From positions 34,963,608 through 35,027,607 of the forward strand of contig OX442314.1 of assembly GCA_949358305.1 (NCBI GenBank): 64,000 bases of DNA, given 5' to 3'. Below are positions 56,526 to 64,000 of the stretch, piece by piece. Under the pieces are notes generated by a model, which saw only the letters and a program-made list of their open reading frames with translations, was not told the origin of the DNA and did no database searches. Position numbers and translations under genes: made by a program. This stretch comes from Strigamia acuminata (taxonomy: Eukaryota; Arthropoda; Chilopoda; Geophilomorpha; Linotaeniidae). The stretch's first letter is position 1. Each line of letters opens with the position of its first letter.

Positions 56526-57840
56526 TTGAAATTGCCGCCGGAGGAAAAGCAGAGAATCAGAGTTTTCAATGCTCTCATTCCAGAGCATGACATCTTGAGT
56601 GGAATGACGACAATGGAAGTTGCCACTGAAAGTGGAACCATAATGGCAACACTGGATTCGGGCGCGAATATAAGTTGCATCTCTCTGCCATTGGTACAGG
56701 CAATGAAATTAGAAGATCAAATCGCCAGAGTAGGACCGAACATGACTATTAACACGGCCAATAAGAAGGTGCAACCAATAGGATCGCTCCGAGTACTTTT
56801 TCGCTGGACGCATGGAATGATGTTCCACTATTTCTTAGTACTACCCCATGAAATGAGATTCATGTTGATGGGTAACGACGCAATGCGTCGAATGAAGATC
56901 CAACCAAACCCGTTAAGTGGCAAATGGAATTTTATTTCCACGGTAGAAGTACCGACGCCATTCATTCACCAAGACGTATTGGATAGGTTGTAAAAGAAAA
57001 TAGAAGAGCCAGAGTCATCATGGAACTCGTTTGCGAAACAAACTAATTTTTGCGCATTCGAAGCTCGGCTCAAAGTTGGAAACTGAGTCCACGATTTAGT
57101 GGAAGAAGCAAAACTCCAATTGACAGAAGCCCTACAGTTGGAGCACGTCCTCAAAAAGTATAAAAGGATCTTGACTAAGACACCGGGCAAAACGCACGTG
57201 CTGCAACATTCAATTGATCTTGACACCGACAAGCCGATACGGGTACCCTTCAAAGGTTGGAACCCACAAAAGAGAGAAATTCTCCGGCAACTGTGTCAAG
57301 AAATGTTGGATAAGGGCTAAGTGTCCCCGGCGGAAGGAGATTACGGAGCTAGGATAGTGTTGGTAATGCGACCGGGATCTGTGACCCCCCCGCAGATGCC
57401 CACGATCGATGAGATCTTGCAGGAGCTTGGCGAATTCCAGTGGGTCACCGCCATTGACCTCACAAAAGGGTATTGGCAAATCGAGTTGAGGCCCAAGGAA
57501 AGACCAAAAACTGCTTTCTGGAGCCCGCTCGGTCAACTAATGTTCAATGTGATACCCTTTGGTTTGATAAACGCCCCAACAATATTCCAAAGGTTAATAG
57601 AGAAAGTCTTGGACGACGCCTACAGGAAGTACGCATGGGCCTACCTTGACGACATTGTCATCGTGTCAGGAACATATGAGGAGCACATCTGACATGTGGA
57701 CTCAGTCTTGAACAAATTGGAGAAGGCAAATCTCCACATCAATCCGGAGAAATCTTAAGTTCTGTCGGAAAGAATTAAAATTCCTCGATTAAAAGTTGGG
57801 CATAAACGGACTCAGCGTAGACCCGAAAAAGATAGCGGCC
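56526..57840 (+). pseudogene. Ty3/Gypsy protease-RT remnant
   Basis: The protease part (56526-56993) has the Asp-Ser-Gly-Ala signature and a 'LMGNDAMRR' flap region, then TAA. The RT part (57099-57692) has 'ATDLTKGYWQIE'-like and Tyr-Leu-Asp-Asp motifs. A stop lies at 57318-57320 and another at 57690-57692. About 20 codons are deleted between 'MRPGS' and 'TPPQMPTID'. It is close in sequence to the intact element's Pro-Pol, and closer still in protease to the remnant at 20690-22790. RNase H and integrase are missing. Confidence 0.88.
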
Positions 57841-58390
57841 ATTAAAGCTTTTATATTAGGTTCCTGTCTTTTGTGTACATCTTCCTCTCTACCGACTCCA
57901 TGTCGCCAGACAGGCAATAAATAAATTCCACCCTCACCCATAACTCCAATTAACCTGTCCTTTGTATAACTCCGACGTTATATGAACCCTGAATGATCCA
58001 ATTCCGCTCACTTTTGAAGTATTTCTTGAGCATCTTGTTGCATCCAGAACAACTTCATCCCACCTGAGCTGAGTAGGACGACTATTAGAAACCATTTCAA
58101 ACTCTCCACTGACGGTAAGACCTGTAATTTTTCCTTTTTACCTGTGAAAGTTTGATTTGATCAATTTCTGATAAGGCGACTGATTATATCCCAACGGAAT
58201 TGGGTTTTCCTTGCATTCATATTGAATTGTAGGAATTCCAGCACTTTTCAAAGACTTTTACTTTTAGCCTGCCTTTCATTTCCAAGTGTTGAGTTTTCTG
58301 TTAATATCAGAGCAAATTCAAGAGAAAAGTAGGGTTATAAGGTTATTTGAGTTTTGCAGCTTTTTATAGTGTATCTTGTTGTGTGTATTG
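57841..58390. other. Unassigned non-coding region
   Basis: No gene or clear repeat. Confidence 0.4.
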
Positions 58391-58398
58391 TTTTGATA

Positions 58399-59558
58399 GG
58401 GGTCCCCGTAAAGTTCTTGCTTCACCCGGTGGTTCTCGCACTGAACCCACAGAAGATCCCAATACTGAGTCTACACACGATCCGTCTGCGACACCGCCTG
58501 TACCACCCCCCAAAAACGTCGATTGAGACGCGATCTTCAACCTGAGCACCTTGTTAGGACGAGATCCCGATGAATATATCAGCATTAACGATTATGTCGC
58601 GCGCTCAGCACAACTTCTGAGCGATAAGAAGGCGCAAGAAGCGCTAGCCCAGCAGTTAATCGCCAAAAATAGTACGCTTGCAAACCAATCTAGGGCCGCG
58701 TCGCCAACGCCGGTCGGAGATCCTAATTTGATCAACCAGTCGACCCCACTTGGCCCACGTACGCGATCTCCCAGCCGCAACTAGAGTTCCCCCGCGTCCC
58801 ATCACATTGACGAAGCATCGGGGATTCCAGAAACCTACGGACGAACAACTGCACGTGCTTCTTCGATACATTCTGGCCGACACAGACTACCTTGGGAGTA
58901 AGCTTGTAATCGGATCGGATTGGATCCGCAAATCCGCGGATCGGATCGGATCGGATGCGGATGCGGATTCTTTTAAATGATCCGCCTGCGGATTCGCTTG
59001 CGGATCGGACGGGTGGCTAATCCGCGCAACCAATCCGCGGATTGATCTGAACAATCCGCAAATTTTTTTCACTTTGTTAAAAACGAGAAAATAAACAAAA
59101 AAAAGCCAACCGGCGCACGCAGCGACTAACAAACAATCAAAAAGGCCTAAAACCGAACCGGGCGACTAAACACCTGCCTTTTTCTCTTTCACCGGTCATG
59201 ATTAATTCATAAGCGTAGGGCCCAACGCCCTTCTCCCGACGCCGCCGATCGTCGCCTGACGCCGTCGATCGTCGCCCGACCTGTTTCTCCGTCTCTCCCC
59301 ACCCAACGGCACCGGCGAAGACATACAGGTTTGTAATGTTGACGGGAGAACGAGAAAAAGGCGGGTGTTTAGTCGCCCGGTTCGGTTTCGGTCTTTTTTT
59401 TATCGTTTAATAAACGTTTATTCATCGCTGGCTGCGTGCGCCGGTTGGGCTTTTTTTTGTTTATTTTCTCGATTTTAAGTAATTTTGAATGGGGAATTTA
59501 ATTGTTCAAGCAGGGAGTAGTGGCTAACATGGCTGTGTGTTGTTTGCGCCGAAAAAAA

Positions 59559-59597
<39 letters not shown>

Positions 59598-59888
59598 CCG
59601 CAATTGATCCGCAATCCGCGGATTGATTGCGGATCGGATCGGATCGGATCGCATAGGCCGATCTGGGCATGCGGATCGGATGCGGATCCGCATTTTTCGA
59701 TCCGCACTATTTTCGGATCGGATGCGGATTGGCCAGAAATCCGATCCGATCCGATCCGATTACAAGCTTACTTGGGAGCAAGGTGAGCCAGCGGAAACAA
59801 GTCGAAAAGGGCAATTTAGAAATCTCAAAGAATTTTCCACAAAAACACGTGCAGCAAAAGAAAGAATTTGAAGTGCAAGTGTGTCGGT
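58399..59888 (+). pseudogene. Unidentified Gag-like ORF pieces split by a hAT MITE
   Basis: A frame from about 58399 to 58784 with one TGA at 58525 encodes Pro/Thr-rich then helical sequence ('ISINDYVARSAQLLSDKKAQ'). In another frame (58785-58898) 'HRGFQKPTDEQLHVLLRYIL' continues, after removal of the insertion at 58899-59770, into 59771-59888. The style suggests a retroelement Gag N-terminus, but no hallmark domain is present. Confidence 0.35.
58899..59770. mobile_element. hAT-type MITE with GGATC/CGGAT subterminal repeats
   Basis: 872 bp bounded by an exact 8-bp duplication CTTGGGAG (58891-58898 and 59771-59778). Terminal inverted repeats begin TAAGCTTGTAATCGGATCGGAT. Each end carries a dense cluster of CGGATCGGAT/ATCCGC words for about 130-180 bp. 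An A-tract of about 30 lies at 59560-59592. Non-coding. The 8-bp duplication fits hAT. Confidence 0.85.
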
Positions 59889-60211
59889 AAGGAACCATGT
59901 GCGAGCGGCAGGGCTGTAAAAAATGTATCGCCCTCGACCTCTGGTGTGCGTTCCACCAACTACGGCATGTTCATTTCGTCGCCGATTATTTAAGTTGTTT
60001 GATTTGTGTATTTATTCCTTGTAGGCGGTGGCAATGCACCGCAGGAAGTGTAAAGTAGGCATGGTGCGCCTACCTGCCAACACATCCTGTAGGTAGGCTT
60101 CACGGCGTAGGAACTTGTCCTTCTTCTTTGGCCTTGGTACACGGCGAATAATCAATTCCACAGCCCTCTCCGTGTCTGCTTGCTCCCTTCCGAGTGTTAC
60201 CAACATATGGT
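59889..60211. other. Unassigned region
   Basis: A minus-strand frame of 64 codons (60012-60206) is open up to the adjacent inverted-repeat element but has no recognisable domain. Confidence 0.3.
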
Positions 60212-61805
60212 CATAGATATAGATTACTCACTGGATAGCTGAGTCTATTGTCTCAGCGATCCTATGTTCGGTTGGCAGGAAGTGACGTCACACCAAGTAT
60301 TGTTCACTTCCTGTTTATGCTTTCGCCATGGTAAACACACGGTAAACACAGATTTTCAACGAGTTTCGCGCAATTTTCGCCCTACTTTTGATCTTGCATC
60401 CATCGACACACGTCCAGAGCAAGTGTGAGAAAGGTCCTACTCCAATTCCACGCTCACATCGATCTCGTCCGTGTCCGTGTCCTCGTTCGCTTTTCGATCG
60501 GCGCGCAAATTGAATCACCTCGACCACTCGCGATACGTCCGAAGCGCTCGCATTTTCCACCACGTACTCGACCAAGCAATCGAGATAAAGGTCTGTCACG
60601 TCGGATCCTAGAACGTTGACGTCTTTTCGCGCGGAAGAGCAGAACGCCGAAGCCGCTTCCGCAGCAGATAACTGGCCGTCGAAACGGCGAGACGAGAAGC
60701 AAGACGAGCGTCGCTTTTCAGAATTTCTCATCGTCCGACAAGCACCCGCAGCTGTGGGAGCATCGAGACTCGTCACCCGATACCAACAACAATCCGAATC
60801 TTTCGAGCCATTCCTCGTTCTTGTCGTCGGCTCGTGAACATATTTTCGCGCATCCCTTCACCACCGAAATGTCTTTCTCTTTCTCTTTCTGTTTCTCTTC
60901 CACGAGGTTCGTCAACCGTAATAAACTTGAATTGGATACAATGGTGAAAATAATTACCGTAATAATTAATTTAATAAATAATTTTCATTCATTTTATTTT
61001 CAAATATAAATTTATACTTGTGAGTGTTTTGAATCAAGAGCGATTCCATAATATTTTGGCTTGGGTTTGTTCTTTATTATCACATTTTGAGATGTGTGCG
61101 TAAAAATGGAAGAATTCATACAGTTTTGTTATCTTATTTTATTACTGTTCAACATCAGCCGAAAATTAAAATCCAAATTAAATTAAATTTGACTTGATTT
61201 TCTAAAAATAATGGCCAAGCTTTGCCGGCATGAATACACAAACACCACTACGATTCCATCGCTATGATTCCATCGCTACGATTCCATAATACGCGAAAAT
61301 ATGCTCACGAGCCGAGCCGGCAGGCATTCGGGCGGCATTCGGGCGGCATACATTCGGGCGGCATTTGTGCGGTATTCGTGCGGCATTCGAAAAGACGCCA
61401 ACGTTCTAGGATCCGACGTGACAGACCTTTATCTCGATTGCTTGGTCGAGTACGTGGTGGAAAATGCGAGCGCTTCGGACGTATCGCGAGTGGTCGAGGT
61501 GATTCAATTTGTGCGCCGATCGAAAAGCGAACGAGGACACGGACACGGACGAGATCGATGTGAGCGTGGAATTGGAGTAGGACCTTTCTCACACTTGCTC
61601 TGGACGTGTGTCGATGGATGCAAGATCAAAAGTAGAGCGAAAATTGCGCGAAACTCGTTGAAAATTTGTGTTTACCGTGTGTTTACCATGGCGAAAGCAT
61701 AAACAGGAAGTGAACAATACTTGGTGTGACGTCACTTCCTGCCAACCGAACATCGGATCGCTGAGACAATAGACTCAGCTATCCAGTGAGTAATCTATAT
61801 CTATG
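60212..61805. mobile_element. 1.6-kb element with ~420-bp terminal inverted repeats
   Basis: Arms 60212-60632 and 61391-61805 are nearly perfect inverted copies beginning CATAGATATAGATTACTC, flanked by the direct repeat ATATGGT (60205-60211 and 61806-61812). Each arm contains an open frame of about 100 codons because of the shared sequence. The centre holds a CT-rich microsatellite (about 60872-60898) and a short ATTCGGGCGGC minisatellite (61325-61388). No transposase. The superfamily is not certain; long inverted repeats with a 7-9 bp duplication would suit a Mutator-like foldback. Confidence 0.8.
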
Positions 61806-61812
61806 ATATGGT

Positions 61813-62235
61813 ATACACCAATATGTGCAGCAGCAAAAATGCCATGTCTCAACCGCATTCGGACGCCGTAACGTCCGCCATACGTTACGCAGGGCGACAT
61901 AACGCCCACCGTACGTTAAGCAGAGCTACGGGACGAATGGCGACAAAATGACCGACGACGAAATAAACTTAAAAAAAAAAGGAGATTCCAGAAAACAAAA
62001 TGACAAGAAAAAAATATCACTTCGGCGCCAATTTAGGCGCCGAAACATGGGCGCCGAAATAATTGAACCCCAAAATTTCCTTTCAAACAGCAAAAGACAA
62101 GATCTTAGCCGTATAATTATTTCAACCATGGTGTTGTGTGCTGATCACTTTAAACTTTCACACTTTATGAATTAGAATTAAAATACACCACTCCCTAAAA
62201 AAAGTAACACAAGATGTAAAAATTAACAAGAATAA
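61813..62235. other. Unassigned region
   Basis: Contains a doubled motif 'CGTACGTTA/CATACGTTA' near 61880-61915. No gene supported. Confidence 0.4.
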
Positions 62236-62478
62236 GAGAGCTCTTGCTGGACAATGTGTTGTCCACTGCTCCATTAGGGACACGAGTCCCCAAAATCCCT
62301 TCAGAAAATAAAATAATTTTTAGCATTTTCCTACACAAATTGCTAATTTCGAAGCATTTCTAGGCACAAATTCGAATTCCTGGCATGATTTCACATCAGA
62401 AAATGTCTTTTTCATTCAGATCAGATGGTATTTTGACAAAACCTTTTTTAAAATTTTTAAGAATTTATTTTAGGAATT
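62236..62478. repeat. Dispersed ~240-bp repeat, copy B
   Basis: Second copy of the repeat at 46064-46305, same orientation, with about a dozen substitutions by eye. No Merlin transposase precedes this copy, so it may be part of a non-autonomous derivative. Confidence 0.85.
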
Positions 62479-62666
62479 GAATACATATAGTTTCAAACTT
62501 CAACCTTAGATATCTCAGGTGTTTACGGCCCAATTCTTTCCAACCGGGTTAGGCACGTAGAAGTCTGTGGAAGAATTTGGCCACCTCCGGCGAGCATTTG
62601 AAAGTTTCGAAAATATTCAAACCGATTTAATGAACTACATTTTGCACTTTCTATTATTAGTTAACA

Positions 62667-63260
62667 ATGCCCAGAGAGTATCATCCACAACCACAAAGAA
62701 CAAAAGTCATAATTGATAACAATACAGTTTTGAATTTTTGTGAGGAAAATGATATTAAATTCGTCCGTCTTATTCCCAATGAAACGCATTTGTTGCAGCC
62801 CTTAGATGTTTCTTTTTTTGGTCCTTTAAAGCGGGCGTGGAGAAAGATATTAAGTGATTTCAAACTTAGTAATAGAGGGAAAAAAACCACTACTTTGCCT
62901 AAAGACCGTTTTCCCCAGCTTCTAAGTTGTTTGATGGAAACCATGGAAGGGAATTCAGCAATTTATTTAACAGCCGGCTTCAGAAGGTGTGAAATCTTTC
63001 CACTGGATCCAAATCCGGTACTTAAGATGATCGGAGCTGAGCTAACAATTCCTCAAGTCTCCAGTGCTGTAGGCCAGCAATTTATTAATCATCTTCAGAG
63101 ATGCAGACAGGATTTGGTTCCTGTACTGCAGAACAGACGGAAGAAAATAAACTTCCAGCCAGGAATAACCATCACTGCACAGGATCTGCAAACAGCAGAG
63201 GTTGAAGTTGATGCTCAGGCCAAGCAGACTCAACCAAAGAAAAGGAAATGTAACGCTTAG
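62667..63260 (+). pseudogene. Pogo/Tigger-like transposase C-terminal half
   Basis: 197-codon frame starting at ATG 62667 with the end of the second DDE block ('KVIIDNNT', internally shortened), the third catalytic Asp in 'LLQPLDVSFFGPLKRAWR', an alpha-helical tail and a C-terminal basic motif 'PKKRKC' that resembles a nuclear signal. The N-terminal DNA-binding domain and first catalytic Asp are missing. It is more distant from the copies at 46.8 and 50.1 kb than those are from each other. Confidence 0.8.
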
Positions 63261-63560
63261 CAAATAAAAAAAAAAGCAAGTGCTTACGGAATCAGTAATC
63301 TCGAGTGATGAAGAATCTTTGAAGCGCATGACGCGCATCGCAAAAAGGGTACGGCGACTTATCATCGCGTGGACAACTAATCGCGCGGTCTGGTAATCGC
63401 GTGGACGGGTAATTGCGCGGATAAGTAATCGCGTGCAAAGTTATCGCGCGGACAAGTAATCGCGTGCAAAGTTATCGCTCGGCCAACTCATCGGGCGACA
63501 ATTGGGCGGTCGTCTAGTAATCGCGAGGAAAAATTTAATCATTTCAGACTCTGAATAAAT
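63261..63560. repeat. TAATCGCG minisatellite
   Basis: About ten degenerate copies of a ~17-bp unit with the core 'GTAATCGCGYGGACAA' at 63365-63535. Confidence 0.75.
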
Positions 63561-64000
63561 TTTGTCTACCCAGAATTCCCTTTTTCTCATCTAAAATTTG
63601 CAACTGGTCACAGCCGGTTGCAAACAAGGACACCCAACTACTACAATTGAACACGTTTGTTGAAGCATGGCGCCAACAACACAGCGAAAAAGCAGAAAAT
63701 GGAGGGCACCATTGCATTTAAATGCAAGAATTCAATTGTAAAAGGCAAAAAAATCGCAAGATGAAAAAGAAAGCATTGGTGACAAACGAGGGGTAGCCAG
63801 GGTATGCCAGCTTAGTAGAATTATATTTTTGCCTGCTTTTTTAATTTCAAAAAGACCAAAACTAATTTTAAAATTATTTTTTTGTACTTTTAAGCAGAGG
63901 ATGTCAGGAGATATTGATGTTCTTTCCGAGAACAACACCGTTATTTAATAGGAAACCGTTAGAAGACTGAGTGAATGGTGATAGCGATGTAGACCCTGAC
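63561..64000. other. Unassigned region at window end
   Basis: No gene found. A short segment near 63536-63556 (TTTAATCATTTCAGACTCTG) resembles sequence at 52298-52317 beside the hAT remnant. Confidence 0.35.

Noticed and set aside
1-64000. CRISPR array, bacterial operons or tRNA/rRNA genes
   Set aside because: The repeats are tandem minisatellites or segmental duplicates without CRISPR spacers. Spliced genes mark the DNA as eukaryotic. No rRNA was seen and no tRNA cloverleaf was noticed by eye; a tRNA search program would be needed to exclude one.

Overview
This window is animal nuclear DNA, most likely from an arthropod and quite possibly an insect. Three things point that way: spliced genes with many 50-70 bp introns, one U12-type AT-AC intron (nematodes have lost these), and a LIN-41/Wech-type gene without a visible RING finger, as in Drosophila Wech. 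The species cannot be named from sequence alone.

Layout. (1) 1-18470, minus strand: a LIN-41/Wech-like gene. One 5' exon with a B-box zinc finger (17987-18470) is followed by five nearly identical tandem units of about 3.73-3.85 kb. Each unit holds a complete terminal exon for a filamin repeat plus NHL propeller, with its own splice acceptor in the correct phase. The array runs off the left edge. (2) 18954-20177: a small spliced plus-strand gene of unknown function. (3) 20690-23066: a decayed Ty3/Gypsy-class fragment that abuts a PRPF6 exon fragment. (4) 23452-29691: a complete 31-exon RNF123 (KPC1) E3 ligase gene, 1262 codons, with all splice phases consistent. (5) 29974-43480: a 1.2 kb near-perfect palindromic element, split by a young Ty3/Gypsy LTR retrotransposon (30084-42381). 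The retrotransposon has Gag, a protease-polymerase frame entered through a canonical -1 frameshift site, and a spliced third ORF of about 792 aa that appears to have its own promoter. (6) 43500-64000: a transposon graveyard. It holds Gypsy, Merlin, pogo/Tigger and hAT remnants, a solo LTR and several non-autonomous inverted-repeat elements with clear target-site duplications. Many are nested. It also holds a TET-dioxygenase-like exon fragment.

How the parts relate. RNF123 and the Wech-like gene are the only host genes recognised with confidence. The Wech B-box exon and the five terminal exons could form one transcription unit that chooses among duplicated 3' exons, or one live gene with dead tandem copies. 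In the LTR element, Gag, frameshifted Pro-Pol and a separately promoted, spliced third protein resemble retroviral expression, but the third protein shows no envelope features.

The strongest candidates for something undescribed are the tandem terminal-exon array and the spliced, internally promoted ORF3 of the LTR element.
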